Below are positions 37,167-45,871 of a DNA stretch of 64,000 nt, piece by piece. Every line of letters starts with the position of its first letter. Position 1 is the stretch's first letter. This DNA is from Synechococcus sp. PROS-9-1 (lineage in GTDB: Bacteria > Cyanobacteriota > Cyanobacteriia > PCC-6307 > Cyanobiaceae), in contig NZ_CP047961.1 of assembly GCF_014279775.1 (NCBI RefSeq), forward strand, positions 930,001 through 994,000, given 5' to 3'. Below the pieces are notes generated by a model, which made no database searches, was not told the origin of the DNA, and saw only the letters and a list, made by a program, of their open reading frames with translations. The translations under genes and the position numbers were made by a program.

Positions 37167-37379
37167 ATGGTCATTAGTAGTGACCCGCAACCCAAGCCAT
37201 CCGCTGCGTTGCTTGCCTACTTGCAGGGCAAACTTGGATTGAGTACGAGTGCCATCAATCTTGGCCTGCGCCAAGCCGAATTGGAACAGGCCCCCTTGCC
37301 AGTGGTGCTCTGGAGTTTTGGACTGCTCAGTTTGCAGGGTTACCAAGATGTTTTGGACTGGCAGCAAGCTCAGGAGTAG
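37167..37379 (+). CDS. DUF2949 family protein
   Basis: 70-residue cyanobacterial protein: [51 protein letters not shown] matches DUF2949, apparently a helical bundle. Start at the ATG at 37167. The 3' end overlaps the convergent apt gene by 10 bases. Unknown function. Confidence 0.8.
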   Translation: MVISSDPQPKPSAALLAYLQGKLGLSTSAINLGLRQAELEQAPLPVVLWSFGLLSLQGYQDVLDWQQAQE

Positions 37380-37936
37380 TGAATCAAAGATTCAACGTGG
37401 ATGTCGTCTGGAAGACGCTCGCGTCCTCCTAAAGCTGTGAGTTCCACGATGAAGGCGCAACCAACCAATTGACCGCCAGCCTTCTTGACTAAATCGGCCG
37501 TGGCCGAGGCAGTACCGCCTGTTGCTAGGAGGTCATCAACAACCAAAATTTTCGGTTGGTCTCTCATGGCATCTGCGTGAATCTCGAGACGATCAGTTCC
37601 GTACTCCAGGGCGTAATCAATTCCATACACCTTCCCAGGGAGTTTTCCTGGCTTGCGTACTGGAACAAATCCCAGCTTCTTCTGCGTTGCCAGACCCATC
37701 CCCACAATGAAGCCCCTGGCTTCAATACCCACAATGAGGTCTGGCTTCAACGAATCGCACAGCGATCCAAGACGATTCATGACATCGGCCCAACCCACGG
37801 GGTCACGCAACATTGGCGATATGTCACGAAAGAGAATTCCTGGTTTTGGAAAGTCTTGAATATCTTGAACGTAGTGACGAAGATCCAAGGACGCGTTCTG
37901 GTGAAACTTGCAGGCAATCATCGCAGATATGGCCAT
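37370..37936 (-). CDS. apt: Adenine phosphoribosyltransferase
   Basis: Salvages adenine to AMP with PRPP. PRPP motif [26 protein letters not shown], plus [13 protein letters not shown] and [10 protein letters not shown]. The start at 37936 gives 188 residues; the ATG at 37921 (183) is also possible, and the longer frame to 38035 is unlikely for a family of about 170-180 residues. Overlaps DUF2949 at its end. Confidence 0.93.
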   Translation of the reverse strand: MAISAMIACKFHQNASLDLRHYVQDIQDFPKPGILFRDISPMLRDPVGWADVMNRLGSLCDSLKPDLIVGIEARGFIVGMGLATQKKLGFVPVRKPGKLPGKVYGIDYALEYGTDRLEIHADAMRDQPKILVVDDLLATGGTASATADLVKKAGGQLVGCAFIVELTALGGRERLPDDIHVESLIHYS

Positions 37937-38035
37937 GGATGAGCTTGATTTCTCTTGCGCCTTGAGCAGTTTTGGTTGCTGATCCGCTCCGAATGAATAG
38001 GGCAAAAACATGAGAAGCTTGAAAATTGTTCTCAT

Positions 38036-38517
38036 TTTTATATTATCAGCAAATGCTAAAGCATCTTTTGGTTTAGAATATTAGTTTCAATATGCAATTT
38101 AATTGTTTTAATTGTTTCCACTCAGCTCGAGTCTCCTTGTTGATGAGTGTAGACCTTTCGCTTTTTAGGGAGTCAATTGAAGGAGCTTTGCTGCTTCTTT
38201 GTTGCGTGATTGCTGTTTAATTTTCACAGCGTGTTAGTGATTGGCTAGCAAGATTTTGGAGGTAAGAATCTTCTCCTGCTTTGCTCTTTCGTTTTTTTTG
38301 TTTGGCTGGGATCTTGTGTCAATTCAAGCTGTTGCTACCATTCCCTTGAAAGAATTGTTTAAAGCCTTAGAGTTGGATTGTCTCGATAAGGTCAAACATT
38401 TCTGGTTGCTGATGAGGAAGCTGTTGCCCGGCTTTTCTGATCGTGTGTTAGCACTGCACCCAGTCTGTCTTGATTGAAATCGAAGCGGTATGACTCGAAT
38501 CGGTACGCCACCCACCT
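38036..38517. other. Intergenic stretch without a confident gene
   Basis: A TTG-started frame of 78 codons on the plus strand (38241-38477) has an N-terminal hydrophobic segment (FSCFALSFFLFGWDLVSIQAVA) and could be a secreted peptide, but codon pattern and start are weak. Otherwise AT-rich with no RNA recognised. Confidence 0.3.
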
Positions 38518-39075
38518 ATGACTGAAGCAACAGTCACTCCTCTCCAAGAAGCGTCTTTTCCAGCAGCTGTGCTTGGTCGTCGTGGGATGGAGCGTCTCGA
38601 TCTCTTGTTGCTCACTGTGGAGTCTTTGGATTTCAATGGTGGGGAGGCCATGCTTTGGGCCACCCAACAACTCGGCTTCGAAAGTCTGTTCCCTAATCGG
38701 GTGGAGCTTTGGAAGCGTCGATGTCACAATCCGCTTCGACGCTCTACGCGTCGTGGAAGACTTGGTTCGGCTGAAACAGAAGCTCTTATCAGGCTTCTCT
38801 GTGCCATGGCTGATCGGCTTTATCCGATGCTTCACCAACTTCTGTCAAGTCGTGAACCCGCTGATCTCAGCAAGCAGCGCTGGGCCTTAGTGGACCAACG
38901 CCTGAGGGATTTGATTGCTGAGCGCTTCAATCTCCGCCGGGGTGCTGTTCAACGCTTGCTCAGCACTGATCATTCTGAGTCGATTCAACGACAGCTTGTT
39001 TTGACCCTGGCGCTTGCTGCAGGTCCCGGAGGAGTGGATCGGCTTCGGGCCAGTCTTCTTGACCCAACACCCTGA
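38518..39075 (+). CDS. DUF3038 family protein
   Basis: 185-residue cyanobacterial protein (RRGMERLDLLLLTVESLDFNGGEAMLWATQQLGFESLFPNRVELWKRRCHNPLRR), all helical in appearance. It is paired with a DUF4335 gene with only one base of overlap, an arrangement common in cyanobacteria, so the two probably form a functional unit. Role unknown. Confidence 0.82.
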   Translation: MTEATVTPLQEASFPAAVLGRRGMERLDLLLLTVESLDFNGGEAMLWATQQLGFESLFPNRVELWKRRCHNPLRRSTRRGRLGSAETEALIRLLCAMADRLYPMLHQLLSSREPADLSKQRWALVDQRLRDLIAERFNLRRGAVQRLLSTDHSESIQRQLVLTLALAAGPGGVDRLRASLLDPTP

Positions 39076-39719
39076 TGATCTCGATGCTCAAACTCTCTTA
39101 TCGCTATGACCAAACGGCCGCCAGGCTTGAGGTGGATGGACTTCCTGACTTTTCGTCTGGACATGGCGACAGCGTGATTGGGATCTTGTCTGCTTGGCGT
39201 CTTCAATTGGTCGGTGCTCCTGAATTGGAGGGGAAACGCGATCACCTCGAAGCGTTGATGGCTGTTGTCTTTCCCTATGCACGCCATCAAATATCAGGAG
39301 TTTCACGGCCTGAAGGATGGTCTCATCATCCAGTGAGCATTCGCCCTGTGGATGGTGGACATCAGCTGGAACTCACGAGCAGTCAGCCCGATGTTCCCCC
39401 TTTGGAAATCAAGTTGGATGATGCTGATCTGGCTGATCTTTTGCGTTGTTTAGATGCTCTTTGTTCTGACGATCGCGTGGCCATTCCTTGGCCCGAGATC
39501 ATCAATCACCCCTTGAGTCGTCGTGAATTAGTGGAGCGGGTCCCGCTGGTTCGTCGTTTAGCTGCACCTGTGTTTGGTGGAGTTGCACTTGTTGTGGTTG
39601 GGGTCATGGCCATGGTTGTTCCATTGCCCAGCCAAGAGAACAAGGCTCCTACTGACTCTGTAGAGGCTCCTAGTACAGACCCGGTTAGCGATCCTTCACA
39701 AGCCGATCCATCGCGTTGA
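39075..39719 (+). CDS. DUF4335 family protein
   Basis: 214 residues: a soluble N-terminal domain (LKLSYRYDQTAARLEVDGLPDFS..., ISGVSRPEGWSHHPVSIRP...HQLELTSSQPDVPPLEIKLDDADLADLLRCLDAL) and one C-terminal membrane segment (APVFGGVALVVVGVMAMVVPLP) followed by a short polar tail. Its start overlaps the DUF3038 stop. Probably a membrane-anchored partner of that protein. Confidence 0.82.
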   Translation: MISMLKLSYRYDQTAARLEVDGLPDFSSGHGDSVIGILSAWRLQLVGAPELEGKRDHLEALMAVVFPYARHQISGVSRPEGWSHHPVSIRPVDGGHQLELTSSQPDVPPLEIKLDDADLADLLRCLDALCSDDRVAIPWPEIINHPLSRRELVERVPLVRRLAAPVFGGVALVVVGVMAMVVPLPSQENKAPTDSVEAPSTDPVSDPSQADPSR

Positions 39720-39767
39720 GCCTGTCGCGGTTTTCGCCCATATATTGGCCTTGACTGCTTGTTTTTA

Positions 39768-40013
39768 ATGTCCTCCAGTTGGTCTGATCTGAGACGTCGT
39801 GTCGCAAGGATTGGAGCTTCACTGGATGTTGTTGTGCGCAGCGATCCAGAGGTTTGTGGCTTGAGTGGCTCTGATTATCAACTCACCCTTCATCACAGTG
39901 GTTATGGAGACTGCACGGTTGGAGATCTCAGTTTGATCGACTGCCCGAATGAGTTGGTTCTCATTGAATTTGAGCGCTGGATGCGTCGCCTGAAGTTGTC
40001 ATTAGTGTCATGA
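39768..40013 (+). CDS. Conserved hypothetical protein, 81 aa
   Basis: Starts MSSSWSDLRRRVARIGASLDVVVRSDPEVCGLSGSDYQLTLHHSGYGDCTVGDLSLIDCPNELVLIEFERWMRR. No domain recognised; probably cytoplasmic. Its stop overlaps the start of the next gene (ATGA), indicating an operon with it. Confidence 0.65.
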   Translation: MSSSWSDLRRRVARIGASLDVVVRSDPEVCGLSGSDYQLTLHHSGYGDCTVGDLSLIDCPNELVLIEFERWMRRLKLSLVS

Positions 40014-40447
40014 CCCCGAAGAACATCCCCCGTCTGCCTCGCACTCAGAGAGAACGTCGCCTTTTCAGTCAACGCAAACGACAATCCAAGCGGTTGCCTG
40101 TTTGGCGGATGTTGTTGGAGTCAGTTCTTCTATTACTTCTAGGGACTGGCCTGCTCGCCAGTTTGAGCTGGTTGCCGACAAAGGTCGATGCAATCGTTGT
40201 TGTGAGTGAAGCGATTGCTGATTTGATTCGCGGCCTCAGCCAATTGTTGGAAGCGTTTCTTGGTTTGTCAGCAGTGATTTTGATTGCAGCACTTCTCGTG
40301 TTGGGTCTGTTGGCGCTTCTCTCAGGTTTGATTCGATTAGTTCGCACGTTTGCTGTTGTTTTTCGACCATTAGCGCGTCGACAAGCGCTTCAATCTCCAA
40401 ACGCTCCGACAGGAAGCTCTCGTTCGGCTCGCCAGCGCCGGCTGTAA
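40010..40447 (+). CDS. Hypothetical membrane protein, 145 aa
   Basis: A very basic N-terminus (KNIPRLPRTQRERRLFSQRKRQSKRLP) is followed by two hydrophobic segments (LLESVLLLLLGTGLLASLSWLP and LSAVILIAALLVLGLLALLSGLI), with a basic C-terminal tail. Translationally coupled to the preceding gene. Not recognised. Confidence 0.65.
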   Translation: MTPKNIPRLPRTQRERRLFSQRKRQSKRLPVWRMLLESVLLLLLGTGLLASLSWLPTKVDAIVVVSEAIADLIRGLSQLLEAFLGLSAVILIAALLVLGLLALLSGLIRLVRTFAVVFRPLARRQALQSPNAPTGSSRSARQRRL

Positions 40448-40471
40448 GCAAATTGCTAATGAAGCCTTGCC

Positions 40472-40927
40472 TCAACGTGATCGTGGACGCGGGGCGAGTG
40501 AACGCTGCATCATCCAAAGTTCGTTCATGGTTAGGCCGCCGTCGCCATTGAGATCCAGGCTTTTGAAATTGCGCTGAAGCCAGGGAAGTGATGCCACCTC
40601 CTTGGGATCCAGTTGGCCATCGAAATTTCGATCGGCTTGTTGAAATCGTTTTTGCAATCTCAGCCCGCTTGGGTATTTAGCAGCGGGCCTGATGTCCTCA
40701 ATCAATAAATATTTGCGGCTTGGATTCCGTTGTAGTTGCCGTTCGAGGTACGGCTTGCCAATGACTTCTCTTCTCTCCAAACGTCCATCACGATTGACAT
40801 CCATTCGAACGAATAACGCCTCCATCCGGGTGCCGTAATGACGCACAGGGTTGGCTTGCACACCTTGGTCTGGCAGCAGGACACCTGTCCCCAGTGCAAC
40901 GAGTGTGAAAGTGACCCACTTTTCCAT
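40472..40927 (-). CDS. Secreted EF-hand protein
   Basis: A signal peptide (MEKWVTFTLVALGTGVLLPDQGVQA) is followed by three calcium-binding loops: DVNRDGRLERRE, DRNFDGQLDPKE and DLNGDGGLTMNE, each with D at positions 1, 3 or 5 and E at 12. It is probably periplasmic or extracellular and calcium-responsive. It is convergent with the preceding membrane-protein gene. Confidence 0.8.
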   Translation of the reverse strand: MEKWVTFTLVALGTGVLLPDQGVQANPVRHYGTRMEALFVRMDVNRDGRLERREVIGKPYLERQLQRNPSRKYLLIEDIRPAAKYPSGLRLQKRFQQADRNFDGQLDPKEVASLPWLQRNFKSLDLNGDGGLTMNELWMMQRSLAPRPRSR

Positions 40928-41064
40928 CACAGAAGACTATGGAGTGTGATTGGTCAAGAGATGTCTGCGTGATGACAGATCGTCAATTAACTGTGACATG
41001 GTCCACCTCCGCGAGACAGTTTGCTTGATGCTCCATACGATCGGAGCATTCAATTGCTGTGGCG

Positions 41065-41826
41065 ATGACCCAACCTTCTGGCACCGCTTCGAATTCGCCT
41101 CCCAAAAAAGCTTCGATGATTTGGGTCGTGGATGACGATCCGGAGCTTCGTCAGATGGTGGGCACCTACTTGATCGATCAGGGCTATGACGTTCGTTGTC
41201 TTAGTGATGTCAAGCAGCTTGAGGCAAGGCTGGAATTTCAGCGCCCAGACTTGATCGTGCTCGACTTGATGATGCCTGGAGATGATGGCCTCACAGCGTT
41301 ACGTCGCTTGCGAGATGCTGGTGACGATCTACCCGTGGTCATGTTGACGGCCAGAGCAGATGGAGTTGACCGCATTATTGGTTTAGAGCAAGGGGCTGAT
41401 GACTATCTCGCTAAGCCGTTTCTTCCCCGTGAGTTGTCAGCACGCATCGAAGCAGTGCTTAGAAGGCGTAGCTCGATTCCTGCTGGCACTCCCCTTGCTG
41501 AAGGCGGTGATGTGACGTTCGGAGAGAATCAATTTGATCTTTCCGCCAGAACCCTGTTTCGCGACGGTACGCCTGTCGTTATTACCAGCGGTGAGTTCAG
41601 CTTGTTGGCAGCTTTCGTGCAGCATCCCCACCGACCTCTGTCCAGAGAACGGCTCATCGAGCTAGCTCGCGGACCAGGGTCTGATACGGATAGTCGCAGC
41701 ATGGACGTGCAAGTTTCGCGGGTGCGCAAGCTGGTTGAACCCGATCCTGCGCGACCTCGCTACATCCAAACGGTATGGGGATACGGCTACGTCTTCGTTC
41801 CTGATGGACAACCTCGTTCGCGTTGA
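41065..41826 (+). CDS. OmpR-family response regulator
   Basis: The receiver domain (residues about 18-135) has the acidic pair in VVDDDPEL, the phosphoacceptor in LIVLDLMMPG and the conserved lysine in DDYLAKPF. The C-terminal winged helix (SGEFSLLAAFVQHPHRPLSRERLIELA through VSRVRKLVEPDPARPRYIQTVWGYGYVF) binds DNA. Start at the ATG at 41065. The histidine kinase gene overlaps its end, so they form a two-component pair. The signal is unknown. Confidence 0.9.
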   Translation: MTQPSGTASNSPPKKASMIWVVDDDPELRQMVGTYLIDQGYDVRCLSDVKQLEARLEFQRPDLIVLDLMMPGDDGLTALRRLRDAGDDLPVVMLTARADGVDRIIGLEQGADDYLAKPFLPRELSARIEAVLRRRSSIPAGTPLAEGGDVTFGENQFDLSARTLFRDGTPVVITSGEFSLLAAFVQHPHRPLSRERLIELARGPGSDTDSRSMDVQVSRVRKLVEPDPARPRYIQTVWGYGYVFVPDGQPRSR

Positions 41827-41834
41827 GGGCTGGA

Positions 41835-43178
41835 ATGAGCCCACGGGTTTGGCAAGTTCGATTGCGAACTTTATTCGGTTGGAGTGGCCTGGCTCTTGGC
41901 AGTTGGGCATTTTGCTTGTTGGTTTTACAGGTGTTGTTTGGACAGCAGCTTGAGCAGCTTCAGACGGTGCAGCTTGGCCGTGATTTGGCGCTCAATGTAA
42001 GGCTCACGGAGTTGGCTCTAGAGCGCTATCCACCCCATTTGGTCACTGAACTCACCGGTCTTGATCTCACCGTTGCGGTCCACCCCAAACCGGTTCAAAA
42101 GCTTCCTTCCGCAGGCTTTCAACGCCAGGCGAAAGCGCTTCAGACGCAGCTTTGTGAGCGCCTCTCCCATTGTCCGATGGTCGTGGCGGATCAAGATCAC
42201 GAGGGCGAACGCGGAATTTGGATTGAGCTGATCTCACCGCTGGAACCGATTTGGCTGCGCGTGAATGTGCGTGCCCCGATGAGCTGGCCGCCTGAACCCA
42301 CGTTGTTGGGGTTATCACTGGTTGGGGCTGGCATGATTTGTGGCGGCCTGTTCCTCCTTGTGGAGGTGGAGGCCCCGTTACGAGGATTGGAAAAGGCCTT
42401 GTCACGGGTTGGGGACGGAATCGACCCTGATGCTGTTCCTGCTCGTGGGGCTCCGGAGGTTCAGCGCCTTACGCGCCGTTTCAATGCAATGGTGAAACGT
42501 TTGGCCGCCAATCGAAACGAAAGAGCCACCATGCTCGCTGGAATAGCCCATGACTTACGCGCACCCATTACTCGGCTGCAGTTTCGTTTGTCCTTACCTC
42601 AACTCAGCGCAAAAGAACGCGAACGTTGTGCCGGTGACTTGCAGTCTCTGGAACGAATCACAGGTCAGTTCCTGTTGTTTGCAGGTGGCGGTGATGAAGA
42701 ACTCTCTGTGCCCGTTCCTTTGGATCAACTGCTGGCAGAGGTGGCGAGCAGTCATCCCGCCGATCAACTGCAGCTTCAGTTGGACACATTGGAGGTCATG
42801 GTCAAGCCAGTTGCCCTGAGTCGAGCTGTTGCCAACTTGATTGACAACGCGTTCACCTATGGACAAGCCCCTGTGGTGTTGAGGTTGCTGCGCACTGCTG
42901 ATCAGTGCTCGATTGAGGTTTGGGATCAGGGTGATGGCATGCCTCAGCGTTTGTTTGAGCAGGCCCTTCAACCGTTTCACCGCCTCGACTCTTCGCGTGG
43001 AGGACAGGGCCACTGTGGATTGGGGTTAGCCATTGTTGCGCATGTGGCGCGTCTCCATGGTGGCCACCTCGATTGCCGTTATGCCGAGGATTGGAATGAC
43101 TTGAAGGTTCCAGGGCGCTTCGCTATTCGTTTGTCATTTCCGATGGAACTCTTGGTAGAGAACGTTTCGAAAAGCTGA
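41835..43178 (+). CDS. Sensor histidine kinase, EnvZ-like
   Basis: Two membrane segments (GWSGLALGSWAFCLLVLQVLFG and LLGLSLVGAGMICGGLFLLVE) flank a periplasmic domain of about 110 residues. HAMP follows (RLTRRFNAMVKRLAANR), then the H-box GIAHDLRAPITRLQ, N-box NLIDNAFTYG, G1 DQGDGMPQ and G2 GLGLAIVAHVARLHGG. Start at the ATG at 41835, or the TTG at 41823 overlapping the regulator stop. Partner of the preceding regulator. Confidence 0.9.
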   Translation: MSPRVWQVRLRTLFGWSGLALGSWAFCLLVLQVLFGQQLEQLQTVQLGRDLALNVRLTELALERYPPHLVTELTGLDLTVAVHPKPVQKLPSAGFQRQAKALQTQLCERLSHCPMVVADQDHEGERGIWIELISPLEPIWLRVNVRAPMSWPPEPTLLGLSLVGAGMICGGLFLLVEVEAPLRGLEKALSRVGDGIDPDAVPARGAPEVQRLTRRFNAMVKRLAANRNERATMLAGIAHDLRAPITRLQFRLSLPQLSAKERERCAGDLQSLERITGQFLLFAGGGDEELSVPVPLDQLLAEVASSHPADQLQLQLDTLEVMVKPVALSRAVANLIDNAFTYGQAPVVLRLLRTADQCSIEVWDQGDGMPQRLFEQALQPFHRLDSSRGGQGHCGLGLAIVAHVARLHGGHLDCRYAEDWNDLKVPGRFAIRLSFPMELLVENVSKS

Positions 43179-43237
43179 AGCCCTGCTCCTTTTTTTGTTT
43201 TGGGAGGCACCAATGGGATGGTGCTGATCACTTTGTT

Positions 43238-44173
43238 ATGGGTCATAAGGAAAACAAAAAGTCAAAACACAACGGCAACAGCAAAGACACAGCCCAACCC
43301 AATGCGTCCAAGTCCCTATCTGATCAGGAGATGCCTGTACTTGATGGAGGAGAGCCCAACAGCTTGGCCCGGGCCGAACGACTCAAGAAAAAAATCTATG
43401 AGTCTGAACTGGAAATGCTCCAGACACAACTCGTCAAAATGCAGTACTGGATTAAGGAAAAGGGCTTCCGCATGATCATCCTGTTTGAGGGACGGGATGC
43501 AGCTGGTAAGGGAGGCACGATTAAACGTTTAACCGAACCTTTGAATCCCCGTGGCGCCCGAGTAGTTGCTTTGGGAACCCCTTCTGATCAGCAGAAAACG
43601 CAGTGGTATTTCCAGCGCTATGTGGAACATTTTCCAGCTGCTGGTGAAATTGTGGTGTTTGACCGCAGCTGGTATAACCGTGCTGGTGTGGAGAGGGTGA
43701 TGGGGTTTTGTACCCCTAATGAGGTTGAAGCCTTCCTTGAGGATTGTCCTCAGTTCGAGCGAATGTTGGTTCGCAGTGGCGTGTTGTTGTTGAAGTATTG
43801 GTTCTCCGTGAGTGATACGGAACAAGAGGAACGCTTTCAATCCCGCATTGATGATCCAACCCGGCGTTGGAAGCTCAGTCCGATGGACCTTGAAGCACGC
43901 AATCGTTGGGTCGAGTTTTCTGAGGCAAAGGATGTGATGTTTGCCAGCACCAATATCCCGGAAGCGCCATGGTTCACCGTAGAAGCCGACGATAAGAGGC
44001 GAGCAAGACTTAATTGTTTAAGGCATGTTCTTAGCAAGGTGCCATGGGAAGATATGACGCCACCAGCGATTGAACTACCACCAAGGCCAAAACAGGGTTC
44101 TTATAATAGACCACCGATTAATGAACAGTTTTTTGTTCCTAATCATTATCCCTATGATCAAGCAAGTGATTAA
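43238..44173 (+). CDS. ppk2: Polyphosphate kinase 2
   Basis: Transfers phosphate between polyphosphate and nucleotides (ADP/ATP or GDP/GTP). Walker A-like EGRDAAGKGGTIKRLTEPLNPRGARVVAL, Walker B-like VVFDRSWYNRAGVERVMGFC and the lid region FSVSDTEQEERFQSRIDDPTRRWKLSPMDLEARNRW are present. The N-terminal 45 residues are low-complexity and polar. A single-domain class I form of 311 residues. Polyphosphate use fits phosphate-limited marine waters. Confidence 0.93.
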   Translation: MGHKENKKSKHNGNSKDTAQPNASKSLSDQEMPVLDGGEPNSLARAERLKKKIYESELEMLQTQLVKMQYWIKEKGFRMIILFEGRDAAGKGGTIKRLTEPLNPRGARVVALGTPSDQQKTQWYFQRYVEHFPAAGEIVVFDRSWYNRAGVERVMGFCTPNEVEAFLEDCPQFERMLVRSGVLLLKYWFSVSDTEQEERFQSRIDDPTRRWKLSPMDLEARNRWVEFSEAKDVMFASTNIPEAPWFTVEADDKRRARLNCLRHVLSKVPWEDMTPPAIELPPRPKQGSYNRPPINEQFFVPNHYPYDQASD

Positions 44174-44396
44174 TAAGCTTCTGGCCCTTTAACCCTTTTC
44201 TATTTATTTTACAAGTGAATCTTATTGTTGGATTTCAAGCAGGCGTCAAGGATCTCTGGAGATTGTGTGAGCCTTAACACGAGTAGGGTTTTTGTTTCAA
44301 CAAACAAATTTGTTGATTTGTTCAAACATCCAGCAGTTCGAGAAGATTAAGTAATTTCTAAGCAACTCACGGCTTTCTGAGCGGTTTAGCGCTGTG

Positions 44397-44591
44397 ATGG
44401 AATCAATTAGTGAAATTTTTTTTGATAACCAACCTACAAAAGGAATTAAAGTTCATTCACGTATGTGCGAGTATGAGCCAAAAGAACAGCTATTTGAGGG
44501 CTATGAAAATAAGCTAATTCAAGATCGGGTTTGGAAGGATGCTTATGGAATGAGAGGCAGGATAGAGAAAGTGAAGTCTTTTAGATATTGA
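44397..44591 (+). CDS. Hypothetical protein, 64 aa
   Basis: MESISEIFFDNQPTKGIKVHSRMCEYEPKEQLFEGYENKLIQDRVWKDAYGMRGRIEKVKSFRY is charged and soluble-looking with plausible codon use, though more AT-rich than the neighbours. No motif recognised. It stands alone between PPK2 and the next small gene, in a 1-kb zone of tiny genes. Confidence 0.45.
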   Translation: MESISEIFFDNQPTKGIKVHSRMCEYEPKEQLFEGYENKLIQDRVWKDAYGMRGRIEKVKSFRY

Positions 44592-44801
44592 TCTTCCGTG
44601 ATTATAATCGATTGAAATTTCGTGGGAGTGTCATTTTCAGTAACTTTGCTCTTGCCTCAGGCTTGCTGTGCTCATGCACGGCTTTGGGCCTCTAGCTTAG
44701 ATACAGGCCTTGATTTCATATATCACTCTTGATTGTGATGTTTTTTGCCGATACACTTTTTTTAACAACTAAAATTTTTAAGTTAAATCTTAGGGGAACA
44801 G

Positions 44802-44957
44802 ATGGATCTTCGTCTTGTTGAGTTGCTTGGGAAGTATCAGGAGGAAGAGCTTGAAGCCATTGAGCGATGGTTCAACCATACACAGCCGTTGGCTCTTGAA
44901 ATGATGGGAAGCATGAAGATTGCTCGAGGAGCTATTAAAAGGGAGAAAAAACTGTAA
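44802..44957 (+). CDS. Hypothetical small protein, 51 aa
   Basis: Starts with ATG at 44802, 4-9 bases after a strong AGGGGA Shine-Dalgarno sequence, and ends with TAA at 44955-44957. The product (MDLRLVELLGKYQEEELEAI and so on to KREKKL) is helical and highly charged: an acidic first half and a basic C-terminus. The ribosome binding site and composition support it despite its size. Function unknown. Confidence 0.55.
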   Translation: MDLRLVELLGKYQEEELEAIERWFNHTQPLALEMMGSMKIARGAIKREKKL

Positions 44958-45202
44958 ATATTTTCGCGAGCTATGGAATGGTGAGATTTTGTAGACTCAT
45001 AATTCTTTGCCAGGAGAGTTAGTTTCCACATTGTCGGGGCTCTTCCTTTTTTCTGCTTACCGAATTTTAACTTGTTTCAGCCTATAATTGTTTTCTATAT
45101 GGTTAAATCTAGATCCTAATCTTTCATTCGCTGGCTAAAATAAGTTTGATTTTTAATAATCATGTTTACGTCTTTTCTCAAGGATTGTCCGCAATTGTGT
45201 CT

Positions 45203-45313
45203 TTAGCCATGGAGCTGCTCAAACCAAAATCCGGCGAGCTGCCATGAGCTGAACAAAAAGATCGCAAGAAACAGCCAGTTCACCCAGGCGGGTCGATCGC
45301 GGTTCTCAAACAT
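45203..45313 (-). CDS. Single-helix membrane microprotein, 36 aa
   Basis: An ATG at 45313 begins MFENRDRPAWVNWLFLAIFL and the frame ends at 45203. A charged N-terminus precedes one hydrophobic helix (WLFLAIFLFSSWQLAGFWF), ending EQLHG. Such an architecture is common among small photosystem and membrane-complex subunits, though I do not recognise this one as a known Psb, Psa or Pet protein. No strong Shine-Dalgarno is seen. Probably real on composition. Confidence 0.5.
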   Translation of the reverse strand: MFENRDRPAWVNWLFLAIFLFSSWQLAGFWFEQLHG

Positions 45314-45393
45314 GCAACGAGGGGTTGATTCCCTTCAATTCTGGCCGATCAGCGTTGAGAAATCATGAATTCTTTTGAATGGTCGTCCCTGTC

Positions 45394-45645
45394 TCATGAT
45401 TTGGTGGATTCTGAATACCAATCGGCACTCTGAAGCGACACCTGAGATCCGCCGGCTCGTTTGAGATCATGCATTCCTTCAAGCTGTCGGTAGACGGCTT
45501 TCAATTGTCTTTGAATGTGATCTGTGTGCGGCATCGCATATAAGGTCAACAGTGCTTCCTCGAGATGGTGCTTTGCATCAATCAACAGCCGGCAATCGGT
45601 ACTTCCAGGTTCGTAGCCCATAAAGCTTTTATCGTGCTGTTCCAT
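45394..45645 (-). CDS. Hypothetical protein, 83 aa
   Basis: MEQHDKSFMGYEPGSTDCRLLIDAKHHLEEALLTLYAMPHTDHIQRQLKAVYRQLEGMHDLKRAGG forms what looks like two amphipathic helices, soluble. The C-terminal 18 residues are polar and unstructured. No family recognised. Upstream of the microprotein gene and on the same strand. Confidence 0.55.
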   Translation of the reverse strand: MEQHDKSFMGYEPGSTDCRLLIDAKHHLEEALLTLYAMPHTDHIQRQLKAVYRQLEGMHDLKRAGGSQVSLQSADWYSESTKS

Positions 45646-45871
45646 TCAGCATGATTGTTTCAAGCAAGGTTGTGGCATTTTTTACCAAGTGACAAATGTC
45701 TAGGGTTCTACTTGCTTGCCACCTGCCTCGATCATGTCCCACGGTCACAATTGGGTGGGATGGGACTGTTCCCCTGCTGTAGAAATTGGTAAGGCTGCAC
45801 CTATCAGTAGAGGCCGTAGAGCATGCTGCGACCTACAAGTTTCCAGGTTGATGCCAAGACGGGCTCCTTGC

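Noticed and set aside
38241-38477. 78-codon TTG-started frame with a signal-peptide-like start
   Set aside because: Weak start and no clear ribosome site; the hydrophobic part could be chance in AT-rich DNA.
44298-44315. CAACAAA/TTTGTTG hairpin downstream of PPK2
   Set aside because: AT-only stem without a T run; not a convincing terminator and likely chance in AT-rich DNA.
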